38,145 bases of DNA from Erysipelotrichaceae bacterium UBA4808 (GTDB lineage Bacteria; Bacillota_I; Bacilli_A; Erysipelotrichales; Erysipelotrichaceae): the NCBI GenBank assembly GCA_002402585.1, contig DHGC01000081.1, positions 1 to 38,145 on the forward strand, in the 5' to 3' direction. Shown here in pieces: positions 26,077-34,436 of this stretch. Made by a program: the position numbers and the translations under genes. The notes beneath the pieces were generated by a model that had not been told where the DNA came from, ran no database searches, and was given only the letters and a program-made list of their open reading frames with translations. The number at the start of each line of letters is the position of its first letter. The first letter of the stretch is position 1.

Positions 26077-26857
26077 AATTTAGTTCAAGTTTGTTGCGAT
26101 TCAACCATAAGGTGAGACTGAACAAGCCCAGACCTGCAATCAAGTAATAAACGAAGTCCAAACCATACATCATCCAGTTTATGTTAACTTGCATGCGATC
26201 AATGGTCATGAACCAGTCTTGTAAAAGATTCGAATTCAGATTCTCAATCATGAAGTTGATCAGGATGTACACCATCAAACCGATGAAGACCTTATTCGCT
26301 TTGACATAGGATGTGTTCACGAAACTGAAAGCTACTAGAATCAAGCTGATGCCATAGAAGATGTTCACGAGGTATTGAGGCAAACTGATGATAACCATGC
26401 GGGCAAAGAGGACGACAGCGTTTTGTTCTTGCAGATAAGCAAAGATTTGATTGATTTGAACTTGATATTCAATTAGGAGATCTTGATGCAAGAAGTACCA
26501 TAAACCAATGAACACAGAGACTGAGATCAAATAGCTTAAGAACGTGGTGGTCATCCAAATACCAGCCGTGATGATCTTCGCAAGGAAGAGTTCAATATCA
26601 CTCGCGGGTAAGACATGGCTGAGGTAACCCTCATTGGTATACAGACGATTGATTAAGCGAAGGATTGTTTGAACCAAGATGACCGTGCTTGCAATCAAGA
26701 GTCCAACAAAAGAAACCATGATGACGAAGATCAACAATTCCACTTCTGGATTCAATGAGATCGCCCCAACGATTGAAAGCAAGAGCAAGCCTGCATACAT
26801 GGGGAGAAGATCACGATACGTTGCGATGAGATCGTGTTTAATAAGTTTGATCAACAT
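26075..26857 (-). CDS. ABC transporter permease (ABC-2 type)
   Basis: A 260-aa membrane protein with about six helices, in the position and size of a YtrC/ABC-2-type permease. An N-terminal LIKLIKHDLIATYRDLLP segment precedes helix 1, as is common for these permeases. It overlaps the ATPase gene by 7 nt and is preceded by AGGAGGT. Together with the YtrA-type regulator the set resembles Bacillus ytr-like modules, which respond to cell-wall antibiotics; the substrate here cannot be told from sequence. Confidence 0.82.
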   Translation of the reverse strand: MLIKLIKHDLIATYRDLLPMYAGLLLLSIVGAISLNPEVELLIFVIMVSFVGLLIASTVILVQTILRLINRLYTNEGYLSHVLPASDIELFLAKIITAGIWMTTTFLSYLISVSVFIGLWYFLHQDLLIEYQVQINQIFAYLQEQNAVVLFARMVIISLPQYLVNIFYGISLILVAFSFVNTSYVKANKVFIGLMVYILINFMIENLNSNLLQDWFMTIDRMQVNINWMMYGLDFVYYLIAGLGLFSLTLWLNRNKLELN

Positions 26858-27540
26858 TTGAATACCTCCTTGAAGAGTTCGTCGATGGATTTCTGATGCT
26901 TGGTGCGAAGATTTTCAACTTGATCATTGAGGACAAGTTGGCCTTCTTTTAAGAACAAGACAGAATCGAAGATCTGTTCGATCTCTGAGATGATGTGTGT
27001 CGATAAGATGACTAAGGAATCAGGGTTGTAGTTATCCAAAATTGTATTGAGAATCAACTCACGTGCAGCTGGATCGACACCACCAATTGGTTCATCCAAG
27101 ATGTAAATGTGTGCTTTACGAGCCATGACGAAGGCGAGGTGGAAGCGTTCTTTCATGCCTTTAGACATGGTTTTAAGTTTCTGTTTGGGATCAAGTTTCA
27201 ATTTATCGAAGAGATCGAAAAGCCGCTGTTCATCAAAATCTGAATACATGTCTTTGAACAAGTCTCGCGCATGATCACCATCCATCCATTCACCAAAGAA
27301 GTTGACATCGGGTAGATAGGAAATCAAGGCTTTGGTTTCAACCCCAATATCTTTACCATCAATCTTGATTTCTCCATCAAAATCACGCAATAAACCATTC
27401 AATATTTTGATAAGCGTGGTTTTGCCGGACCCATTAGGGCCTAAGAGACCGACGATTTGACCAGCATGGAGAGTGAAACTGACATTGTCGAGAGCTTTGG
27501 TATTTTTATAGCGTTTACTGACATTTTTTACTTCAATCAT
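26851..27540 (-). CDS. ABC transporter ATP-binding protein
   Basis: A 229-aa ABC ATPase. Walker A is GPNGSGKTT (about 36-44), the signature segment is the variant MSKGMKERFHLA, Walker B is IYILDEPIGGVDP, and the switch histidine is in LSTHIISEIE. The degenerate signature (SKGMK instead of SGGQ) is common in YtrB-type ATPases. The ATG at 27540 follows GGAAAGGAAAG and overlaps the GntR gene by 8 nt; the frame open to 27609 is inside that gene. Confidence 0.93.
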   Translation of the reverse strand: MIEVKNVSKRYKNTKALDNVSFTLHAGQIVGLLGPNGSGKTTLIKILNGLLRDFDGEIKIDGKDIGVETKALISYLPDVNFFGEWMDGDHARDLFKDMYSDFDEQRLFDLFDKLKLDPKQKLKTMSKGMKERFHLAFVMARKAHIYILDEPIGGVDPAARELILNTILDNYNPDSLVILSTHIISEIEQIFDSVLFLKEGQLVLNDQVENLRTKHQKSIDELFKEVFKC

Positions 27541-27907
27541 GGGCTTTCCTTTCCGCATAAGCTTCTTTGATTGCTTGAATACATTCTGATTCGGATACTT
27601 CGAGTTCAACGAGGATGTTTGTCAGTTGATCGACATGTTCCTGAACGATGGTATGACGTAAAGACTTGATAAGCTCGGGGGCATCGCATACGAAGCGCCC
27701 GATGGTTCGATCGCTTTTGACCAAGCCAATGCGTTCAAGTTCGCTTAAGGCTCTTTGAACGGTGTTTGGATTGACTTGATAGCGAAGGGCAAGTTCACGT
27801 ACGCTGGGGATTTGGTCCAGAGGCTTGATTCGTGTACTGATGATATCGCGTTGTATCAAATCCATGATTTGTAGATAAATCGGTTGTGTGGATGTGAATT
27901 GATCCAT
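27533..27907 (-). CDS. GntR-family regulator, YtrA subfamily
   Basis: A 124-aa transcription regulator. The winged helix-turn-helix (residues 10-75; QIPSVRELALRYQVNPNTVQRALSELERIGL) is followed by a short ~45-aa helical C-terminal region, the arrangement of the YtrA subfamily that has no large ligand domain. It heads the ABC operon and very probably represses it through the inverted repeat just upstream. Ribosome site AAAGGAG precedes the ATG by 5 nt. Confidence 0.93.
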   Translation of the reverse strand: MDQFTSTQPIYLQIMDLIQRDIISTRIKPLDQIPSVRELALRYQVNPNTVQRALSELERIGLVKSDRTIGRFVCDAPELIKSLRHTIVQEHVDQLTNILVELEVSESECIQAIKEAYAERKAHD

Positions 27908-27924
27908 AAAGCTCCTTTCTGTAT

Positions 27925-27950
27925 TATTGTATTAGATACTTAATACAATA
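27925..27950 (-). promoter_or_regulatory. Candidate GntR operator (10-bp inverted repeat)
   Basis: TATTGTATTA (27925-27934) and TAATACAATA (27941-27950) are exact reverse complements around a 6-nt spacer. The site lies 18 nt upstream of the gntR start and contains a TACAAT -10-like box on the minus strand, with a possible TTGCAT -35 at 19 nt. Autorepression is the natural reading. Confidence 0.7.
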
Positions 27951-27964
27951 ATGCAACATCGTAC

Positions 27965-27992
27965 TTGTGTCAAGTGGTTTTCGTAATATAAT
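27965..27992 (+). promoter_or_regulatory. Promoter of the Fpg/Nei-like gene
   Basis: -35 TTGTGT (27965-27970), 16-nt spacer, -10 TATAAT (27987-27992), with AGGGAG following at 28001-28006. Confidence 0.55.
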
Positions 27993-28014
27993 TTAAGAAA
28001 AGGGAGATATGCTT

Positions 28015-28833
28015 ATGATTGAATATCCAGAGGCCATCGTCTTATCCCGCCAACTTAAACAAAAGTTTTTGAATCAAACGATCTTGGATGTGGAAGTGAA
28101 TGCTTTCCCGCATAAGATGGCATGGTTCAATACCGAATCTGAGATTTATCGTGATGTGCTTGTTGGACATCAGTTCAATGATTGCATTGCCTATGGTAGT
28201 TTCGTGGAATTAAAAGGTGAGGATTGTCATCTGGTTTTTCATGAAGGCGTTCAGTTGCGTGATGTGCAAGAGCTTCCGTTGGATGTGAAATATCAGTTGA
28301 TGCTTGTATTTGAAGATCATTTCTTGCTTGTGTCCATTAAAATGTATGGGGGCATCTATTGTTTTAAGGATGATTTAAATTATGTTTATCGTAATATTGC
28401 CTTGAAGAAACCAGGCTTGTTGGATGAACGTTTTGACCTGCATTATTGGAAGATGATGGTTCAAAACAATCTGGAGAAGTTGAGCATGAAATCGTTCTTA
28501 GCAACAGAACAGCGTTTTCCTGGCTTAGGAAATGGGTGTTGCCAAGAAATCTTGTTTGAGGCTGGCATTCATCCTAAATGCAAGTTAAGTTCCTTGAACT
28601 ATAAAGATGTGGAAAAGCTTTACCATGTCATTAAAATCAAAATGATGGATATTGTCGATCAAAGGGGACGTGATACGGAAATATTGTTGGATGGACCGGG
28701 GGGTTATCCCACCATCATGAGTTCAAAGAGTTTTGATTCACCTTGTCCTGTTTGTGGTGGAACGAAAGTTAAAGAAGTTTATTTAGGGGGAAGCATTTAT
28801 TTTTGTCCCCAATGCCAAAAGCTTGAAGAGTAG
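28015..28833 (+). CDS. Fpg/Nei-family DNA glycosylase-like protein lacking Pro2
   Basis: A 272-aa member of the formamidopyrimidine/endonuclease VIII family. The N-terminus reads M-I-E-Y-P-E instead of M-P-E-L-P-E: E3 is kept, but the catalytic N-terminal proline is replaced by Ile. The helix-two-turn-helix stretch KSFLATEQRFPGLGNG (about residues 160-175) and the C-terminal zinc finger C-P-V-C ... F-C-P-Q-C are intact. Start at 28015 is chosen because GGGAG is 8 nt upstream; an ATG two codons earlier lies only 2 nt from it. Other Bacillota have similar Pro-less proteins usually annotated as endonuclease VIII, so the change is probably a subfamily feature. Whether it still cleaves abasic DNA is open. 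Confidence 0.82.
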   Translation: MIEYPEAIVLSRQLKQKFLNQTILDVEVNAFPHKMAWFNTESEIYRDVLVGHQFNDCIAYGSFVELKGEDCHLVFHEGVQLRDVQELPLDVKYQLMLVFEDHFLLVSIKMYGGIYCFKDDLNYVYRNIALKKPGLLDERFDLHYWKMMVQNNLEKLSMKSFLATEQRFPGLGNGCCQEILFEAGIHPKCKLSSLNYKDVEKLYHVIKIKMMDIVDQRGRDTEILLDGPGGYPTIMSSKSFDSPCPVCGGTKVKEVYLGGSIYFCPQCQKLEE

Positions 28834-28845
28834 ATCACATCTTAT

Positions 28846-29924
28846 TTGAACACTTGGATTATAATAGGTCCACCAAAAACATGGAAACGTAATTTACGTG
28901 CCCTCATCTTAGGACAAAGCATTTCTTTATTTGGTTCTTCCTTGCCCCAGTATGCCATCATGTGGCATATCACGTTAACAACGAAGTCACAGACCATCAT
29001 GACCTTATCGATTATTGTTGGTTTTTTACCGACTTTTTTTGAGTCCGTTTGCTGTAATCTGGGCAGATCGCTACGATCGTAAACGTTTGATTGTCTTGGC
29101 GGATGATGGCATTGCCTTGGTCACACGCATGACAGCAATCGCGTATGCCATGGGTTAGGATCCATTGGTTTGTTGTTGGTGATCTCAGCGGTACGTTCAT
29201 TGGGCAGTGTCATTCATGGACCCAGCGTCAGTGCGTTTATTCCAGAGTAGGGACCTGAGGACCAATTGATGCATGTTCAAGGTTTGAACAGTGGGTTTCA
29301 ATCTGCCATCATGGTCATCAGTCCGATCGTCAGTGCATTTCTCTTGGCGAACTTCTCCTTATCTTTGATTTTCTCGATTGATATCCTTACGGCGGTCTTG
29401 GGTATCCTTACTTTACTTATATTGGTAAACCAATCCCTAAGCGTCCAATTCAGGAACATTCTTCTTAGATGCGTGATTTAATAAGTGAAATTGTTTATAT
29501 CCGTGCGCATCGGTTCTTGATTCCATTCTTTGTCTTGGTGATGTTTCTGATAGCGCTAGTCGCGTTTCTTACAACTTTACAAACCGTCTTTACATTTGGG
29601 AATGCGCCTTGGTGCTTATCTTCCATTGAAGTAGCGTTTGCTTTAGGGATGATGTTTATGTTTGGCATCAGCATTCCGTATTACATTGCCCCAACCAATG
29701 TGATGATTCAAGAAAAAGTAGAAGCCAATTATTTGAGTCATTTCTTTAGTGTCATGGGTATGATTTCGAGCTCCACCATGCCTTTAAGCATGATCATCTT
29801 TGGTCTTTTAGTGGATGTGTGGAGTGTGGATGGCACCATGATTGCGGCTGGGGTTGTGATGTTGGTGTTGGCAGCACGCATTTTAACGCATCCATTATTG
29901 ATGGAAGAGGGTCTCAAGCATTGA
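28846..29924 (+). pseudogene. Decayed MFS efflux transporter (MFS_3/macrolide-efflux-like)
   Basis: Remnant of a 12-helix major facilitator protein. The N-terminal helices (NLRALILGQSISLFGSSLPQ), the loop WADRYDRKRL, and the C-terminal QEKVEANYLSHFFSVMGM are recognisable, but they lie in different frames. Lesions: no ATG/GTG in frame at the expected start (CCA at 28873 where Met would stand); one extra T in a T7 run at 29034-29040; a -1 shift with TAG at 29156; TAG at 29248; another shift near 29425 with TAG at 29466; and an apparent in-frame loss of roughly 50-60 residues after FALGMMFM in the last third. The 3' part (29469-29924) is open for 151 codons but alone cannot be a transporter. Confidence 0.88.
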
Positions 29925-29948
29925 GATGCACTTTCTTATGATTAACGG

Positions 29949-29954
29949 TATAAT
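29949..29954 (+). promoter_or_regulatory. Candidate -10 box of the NifX-like gene
   Basis: TATAAT 20 nt before the ATG; no -35 at normal distance. Confidence 0.4.
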
Positions 29955-29973
29955 GATGACTGGAGGAATTAAA

Positions 29974-30309
29974 ATGATACTTGCAATCGCAAAAAATGAA
30001 GACTTGGTCCATGGTTTCTTTGGATCGTGTGATACCTATGAATTGATCACCATCGAAAACAATGTGGTCGTAAAGCGTGAAGTGATCTTCAATGATACGG
30101 ATACGCATAAATTGCGTCCTGCATTTTTAAAGTCATTGGGTGTGGATGCGGTGATGATCAAAGGCTTGGGATTGACAGCTTATGATTTATTACAAGAAAA
30201 CGGGATTGAAGTTTACACTTCTGAATTGATTCCAATTGAAGTCGCACTTCAAAACTTCATCGAAGGTAAAGCTGAATTAATGGCAATGCCTGGTGGAGCA
30301 CACTGCTAG
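29974..30309 (+). CDS. NifX/NifB-domain protein (dinitrogenase cofactor family)
   Basis: A 111-aa single-domain protein of the NifX/NifB C-terminal family (ribonuclease-H-like fold), as found in many non-nitrogen-fixing anaerobes. Visible features are MILAIAKNEDLVHGFFGSCDTY at the N-terminus (start of strand 1 and ligand loop) and SLGVDAVMIKGLGLTAYDLLQENGIEVYT in the middle. It has Cys at residue 20 and at the C-terminal end (GGAHC), which may bind iron. Exact role unknown; Fe-S or metal handling is the usual suggestion. The ATG at 29974 follows TGGAGGA; the frame is open to 29926 within the promoter region. Confidence 0.85.
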   Translation: MILAIAKNEDLVHGFFGSCDTYELITIENNVVVKREVIFNDTDTHKLRPAFLKSLGVDAVMIKGLGLTAYDLLQENGIEVYTSELIPIEVALQNFIEGKAELMAMPGGAHC

Positions 30310-30326
30310 AGACGATTTATTTCATC

Positions 30327-30366
30327 AAACCCTTTTGCTATACTGTTGGTAAGAGGGTTTTATTTT
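30327..30366 (+). terminator. Hairpin: terminator of NifX-like gene, overlaps next gene's start signals
   Basis: AAACCCTTTT (30327-30336) pairs with AAGAGGGTTT (30351-30360), 10 bp with one G-T pair, and runs into TATTTT. The 3' arm contains the ribosome site (AGAGGG) of the downstream cyclase, and the loop region carries an extended -10 box. Confidence 0.6.
30336..30344 (+). promoter_or_regulatory. Extended -10 promoter of the diguanylate cyclase
   Basis: TGC-TATACT is an extended -10 element (TGN-TATNNT). The -35 is poor. Transcription would start near 30351, leaving a leader of only ~14 nt before the TTG start. Confidence 0.45.
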
Positions 30367-31834
30367 GCACAAACGAACCAAACAAATCAGTTTGATCATC
30401 ATCATCGCTACATGTCTTTTAGCGGGTATTTTTTATGTCGTATCAACGCAACGTATCAGTCAAATCATTCTGGATCAGACTTCCACACAAATGTTTAAGA
30501 CCAAAGAAACGTTTTTGAAGGATACGGTAAATAATGTCATCCATCAAATTGATTTATTTAGAATGAGCAAGACATTGGATTTGGAATCACGTCTTGAGCA
30601 GATTGAGGATTGGCTTGAGGTTATGGATGAGAAACATCCGGATGCGAATGATTTTGAGAGTAATTTTGAACAGTACCTTAGAGGCATCGAATTGAATGAA
30701 CAGTGGTTTGTGGCGGTGGATCATCTTCATCTTGAAACCGATGAGACTCCCGTATTCGAAGAGGAAACAATTGTCGAGTTAGAGCGCACGATACGGAACC
30801 ACAATCTCATCATCGCTTATCCAAAAGCACGTTTTGATCAAGATGTGTTGGAGTTCACACGTGAATTGATTTATCGGTATTCGTTTGAGGATAATTCCTA
30901 TCTTTGGATCAATCAAGTCCTAAATTACGAAGGTGGGGATGATTATGCCATTCGTTTGGTTCATCCGAATCTAAAAGATACCGAGGGCAGTTTACTGTCT
31001 ACACATACGCAGGATATCCAAGGAAATCTTCCCTTTCAACTGGAGCTGGAAGGTGTTAAGTCCGAAGGCGATATTTTCTTCCGCTACTTTTTTCAGAAAA
31101 AAGACAGTTTAGACATCAAGGAAAAAAGGGCATACGCGAAGCTTTATGAACCCTATGATTGGATCATTGCATATGGTGTGTATTTGGACGATATCAATGG
31201 CTTCATGGAGGATGTCAAGACGGAGAGCCAAAGTTTGATCAATCGTTGGATTGCGTTGCTTAGTTTGATGTTGGTCGGTTTGTTTAGTATTGGACTTGGT
31301 TTGATCACATATTTGGAAAGACGCATCAAAGTTAAGGAAACCCACGCTTTAAAGTTAGAGTTGGATTCTGACTCTTTGACACAAGCGTACAGTCGCAGAG
31401 CATTGGACTTCTATCTTCTGAATGCGTTTGAGCGTTACCAAAATGGTGAAGAATCGCCCTTATTCCTATTGGCGGATATTGACGATTTTAAACGAATCAA
31501 TGACCAGTATGGACATATCATGGGTGACAAAGTTTTAAAATTGTTTGCAAGTACCATTATTGAGCGTAATCGTAAGGAAGACCGTGTCTATCGGATGGGT
31601 GGAGATGAATTCATCTTTGTTTATGAGGGTGTACGCGAAGAAAATGATGAGCTGTTGGTTCAAATAATTTTGGATTGTGTTCGGGGAATCGATATCGAGG
31701 GTATTAAGATCACCTCTTCAATTGGTTATGGACGATTCATTAAAGTAGACAACAGTGCTCAAGACTTGATTAATCGAATTGACAAGGCCTTGTATAAGGC
31801 GAAAAATAAAGGTAAGAACAGTTCGAGTACATAA
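30365..31834 (+). CDS. Diguanylate cyclase with extracytoplasmic Cache sensor
   Basis: A 489-aa membrane-anchored c-di-GMP synthase. Helix 1 is at about 9-27. An external region (about 30-290) ends in RLVHPNLKDTEGSLL and the YEPYDWIIAYGVYLDDI motif, typical of single-Cache type 2 sensors. Helix 2 is at 295-315, and the GGDEF domain covers about 330-489. The active-site motif RMGGDEF is intact (G412-F416), and RKED (403-406), five residues before it, is a proper RxxD inhibitory site, so product feedback is expected. The start is TTG at 30365 after AGAGGG; no ATG/GTG alternative keeps helix 1. A strong hairpin follows the stop. Confidence 0.9.
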   Translation: MHKRTKQISLIIIIATCLLAGIFYVVSTQRISQIILDQTSTQMFKTKETFLKDTVNNVIHQIDLFRMSKTLDLESRLEQIEDWLEVMDEKHPDANDFESNFEQYLRGIELNEQWFVAVDHLHLETDETPVFEEETIVELERTIRNHNLIIAYPKARFDQDVLEFTRELIYRYSFEDNSYLWINQVLNYEGGDDYAIRLVHPNLKDTEGSLLSTHTQDIQGNLPFQLELEGVKSEGDIFFRYFFQKKDSLDIKEKRAYAKLYEPYDWIIAYGVYLDDINGFMEDVKTESQSLINRWIALLSLMLVGLFSIGLGLITYLERRIKVKETHALKLELDSDSLTQAYSRRALDFYLLNAFERYQNGEESPLFLLADIDDFKRINDQYGHIMGDKVLKLFASTIIERNRKEDRVYRMGGDEFIFVYEGVREENDELLVQIILDCVRGIDIEGIKITSSIGYGRFIKVDNSAQDLINRIDKALYKAKNKGKNSSST

Positions 31835-31837
31835 ATA

Positions 31838-31891
31838 AAGATGCCTATGAACGTATCCAATTTGCTAGAGGATTGTGTTCACAGGAATCTT
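31838..31891. terminator. Bidirectional terminator between cyclase and PBP genes
   Basis: AAGATGCCTATGAAC (31838-31852) pairs with GTTCACAGGAATCTT (31877-31891) with two single mismatches around a 24-nt loop. The plus strand ends in TTTTT; the minus strand ends in TTTATTTA. Serves both convergent genes. Confidence 0.8.
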
Positions 31892-31892
31892 T

Positions 31893-34334
31893 TTAATTAG
31901 GATTCTTGATGGCGAGATTCACGCGTGTGGTGTTGGAGGTTGAAGAACCATTGCTGATGTTGAAGGTGAAATAATCATCTTGTTTATCTCCCCAATGGGT
32001 ATAGGTGAAACTACCGGTATTGCCATCGTAAGCCAGTTCACCATGACTTGGATAATTGACAACCGTGTAATAGATATAACCGTTGTTAGGCTCATAACCA
32101 AGCATCTGGCCATTGATGCTTTCACCGTTATTCAATGAATAAACGTTTTGTATGGCGATAGGCGCGCCTGCCACATTGATGTTGGCAAAGTCTTTCTTGA
32201 TCAAACCTGTCGCATACAAATCAGAATTTGCGTATTCGGCAGGGGCAAGATAAGGGAAGACGTTCTTGAGATGGGTGATGTCTGCGACATTCGCAGGACG
32301 CACAATGTTCTTTGGGTTAGGTTCATCTTTATACAGACTGTTTAAGATGCTGTTATTGATTTTACCCGGAAGATTCATATTGATGACGGACTGGGTGATG
32401 TGCGAGATTTGACCTTCAACGGCTTTGTCATACCCAACCCAGACAGCCGTTGTATGCTGACTGGTTCCAGCGATCATCCATTTGTCTTTTGCGGAACCTG
32501 CTGGGATGCCATACTCAACACCGGTATCTCCCCAGTCGGAGGTTCCCGTCTTTGCGTACACTTGATAATTACGTTTCAAGAGCTGCATAAAGTTACGATA
32601 GGGACCACTGACATCTTGTTCCATCATCATGGCAGATATATATGCAGCTTCTTTGGAAAGAACCGATTTAGGTTCATAATTAGGAACCAAAGTTTCGGAT
32701 CCATCCACAAATTCAATACGACGGACGGTGTGCGGTTTGATGTAGTTTCCTTCACTGAGAATCATACGGTAGGCGCCTGCCATTTGAAGTGGAGAAGCAA
32801 CGAAGCTGGATCCACCGATGCCATAGCCCAAGTCGAACTGATTCACCTGATTGAAGCCAATATCATTAAGATACGTGATGATGTTGCGGATGCCCATTTT
32901 ATTGGCAACCGCTCCCATAGTCTCTATGGCTGGGATGTTCAAGGATACGCCGATGGCGTAATCTAAAGTCACATTGCCACGGTAGACGCCATCGAAGTTC
33001 TTGATGACGACATCTTCGACGCCTGCATAACGGATGGGTTTATCTTCTAAGGTATGTTTGGTTGACCAGCCCAATTCTTCAAAGGCGAGGGGATATGTCA
33101 GAATGAGCTTTGCGGAGGAACCGGGTTGACGATACATTTCTGTAGCACGGTTGAACAGGCGTTCACCTTCATAGAAACGGCCACCGCCAAGGGCGATGAT
33201 CTCACCGGTTTCATTATCAAGGGTAACCATGGCGGATTGAATGACTTCATTGGGCCAAACAACGCCAGCATCTAAACCATTCTGAATGTTTTCAAAGGTT
33301 TCTTGAGTGTCATGATCCAAGGCTGTATAAATTTGCATGGGGACCAATACAGGATCTTTGCCCGTCAAGCTAATGACTTCACGAACCACCGCATCCACAT
33401 AGGCTTGATAGCTCACACTCGTTTGAGTTGTGCTTAATTGGCCTACGAAAAGATTTTCTAAAGGCACGGATTTAGCGAGGGCCATTTCCGCATCTGTGAT
33501 ATAGCCATGATAATTCATGAGATCCAAGACCACATGCGTCCGTTTTTCAGCCAATTCAAGACTGTTCAAAGGTGTATAGGCATTGGGTGCATTGATGACA
33601 CCGGCTAAGAAGGCAGCTTCCAAGAGGCCGACCTCAGAGATGTCTTTACCAAAATAGAATTCGGCAGCAGTTTGGATGCCACGTCGATTTTTAGGAACTC
33701 CATAATTGATTTTGTTAAGGTAGAAGGTGATGATATCCTTTTTTGAAAGGACTTTTTCTGTTTCAAGGGCGACTTTGATTTCTTGGATCTTACGATTTAC
33801 CCCAGCAAGACCGGTACGAACCGCGGTGGCTTCTTCCGTCTCAAAGTAGGTGCCTTTCACCAATTGCATGGTAAAGGTTGAGCCCCCTTGCGAGAAGCTC
33901 ATCGATTTGAGATTCTCAAAGACAGCTTTCGTAAAGCGTGGGACATCAAAGCCATTGTGTTCAAAGAAACGTGAATCTTCAATCGATACAAATGCATCGA
34001 TGACACTGCGAGGTAAATCCTCATAAGTGATGTTTTCACGGATTTGAAGGCCGATGTCGGCAATGACGATGCCTTCAGAATCGTAGATCTTTGAACTTTG
34101 AGCGGCACTGAAATCCTCAGCATCCAGCTCCGGTGCACCATTGGCAGTGGTGATGAGATAATTAAGACCAATCGATCCAATGATCAAGCTCGTGATCATA
34201 AACAACAAGGTCAAAATTGTCAAACTCATGACGAGTTTACGGTGCTTCATCGTTTTTGGAAAGTTGTAACGCATGAAGCGATGGTAGGCGTCTGTTTTCT
34301 TCTTTGGTGTATTTTGTTCGTTCGATGCAGTCAT
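31893..34334 (-). CDS. Class A penicillin-binding protein (PBP1A-type) with C-terminal Ig-like extension
   Basis: An 813-aa bifunctional peptidoglycan synthase. A short cytoplasmic tail and one helix (about 36-58) are followed by a GT51 glycosyltransferase domain (SIEDSRFFEHNGFD, QGGSTFTMQL) and a transpeptidase domain. The transpeptidase has SxxK at S406-K409 (RQPGSSAK), SxN at S464-N466 and KTGT at K595. The last ~90 residues (NNGESINGQMLGYEPNNGY to SGSFTYTHWGDKQDDYFTF-type stretch) look like a tandem-repeat Ig/cadherin-like domain found in adhesins, unusual at this position. The ATG at 34334 follows AGGGGAAAC; the frame is open to 34385. Confidence 0.93.
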   Translation of the reverse strand: MTASNEQNTPKKKTDAYHRFMRYNFPKTMKHRKLVMSLTILTLLFMITSLIIGSIGLNYLITTANGAPELDAEDFSAAQSSKIYDSEGIVIADIGLQIRENITYEDLPRSVIDAFVSIEDSRFFEHNGFDVPRFTKAVFENLKSMSFSQGGSTFTMQLVKGTYFETEEATAVRTGLAGVNRKIQEIKVALETEKVLSKKDIITFYLNKINYGVPKNRRGIQTAAEFYFGKDISEVGLLEAAFLAGVINAPNAYTPLNSLELAEKRTHVVLDLMNYHGYITDAEMALAKSVPLENLFVGQLSTTQTSVSYQAYVDAVVREVISLTGKDPVLVPMQIYTALDHDTQETFENIQNGLDAGVVWPNEVIQSAMVTLDNETGEIIALGGGRFYEGERLFNRATEMYRQPGSSAKLILTYPLAFEELGWSTKHTLEDKPIRYAGVEDVVIKNFDGVYRGNVTLDYAIGVSLNIPAIETMGAVANKMGIRNIITYLNDIGFNQVNQFDLGYGIGGSSFVASPLQMAGAYRMILSEGNYIKPHTVRRIEFVDGSETLVPNYEPKSVLSKEAAYISAMMMEQDVSGPYRNFMQLLKRNYQVYAKTGTSDWGDTGVEYGIPAGSAKDKWMIAGTSQHTTAVWVGYDKAVEGQISHITQSVINMNLPGKINNSILNSLYKDEPNPKNIVRPANVADITHLKNVFPYLAPAEYANSDLYATGLIKKDFANINVAGAPIAIQNVYSLNNGESINGQMLGYEPNNGYIYYTVVNYPSHGELAYDGNTGSFTYTHWGDKQDDYFTFNISNGSSTSNTTRVNLAIKNPN

Positions 34335-34400
34335 GTTTCCCCTATAAATCGTTTTTACATTCATTATCATACCATATCTTAGCAAAAGTCTTCATTTTGT

Positions 34401-34430
34401 ACACTAAAAAGAAACCCTGGAGAACCAGGG
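34401..34430 (-). terminator. Terminator of the formate/nitrite-family transporter gene
   Basis: Minus-strand CCCTGG-TTCT-CCAGGG, perfect 6 bp, followed by TTTCTTTTT, just after the stop codon at 34437. Confidence 0.92.
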
Positions 34431-34436
34431 CGTCAG

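Noticed and set aside
29034..29040. T7 run in the MFS gene as a phase-variation switch
   Set aside because: Restoring the frame here does not rescue the gene: further stops and shifts follow at 29156, 29248 and 29466, so this is decay rather than a reversible switch.
29469..29924. 151-aa open frame as an independent small membrane protein
   Set aside because: Its sequence is the C-terminal part of an MFS transporter continuing from upstream fragments in other frames; a TAG lies directly before its ATG and no ribosome site is present.
30310..30364. c-di-GMP riboswitch upstream of the diguanylate cyclase
   Set aside because: The gap is only 55 nt and contains no GEMM-type conserved core; I also saw none upstream of the HD-GYP operon.
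32400..32966. 188-codon open frame antisense to the PBP gene
   Set aside because: It lies fully within the transpeptidase coding region, has no ribosome site or recognisable protein features, and is best explained as a codon-usage shadow.
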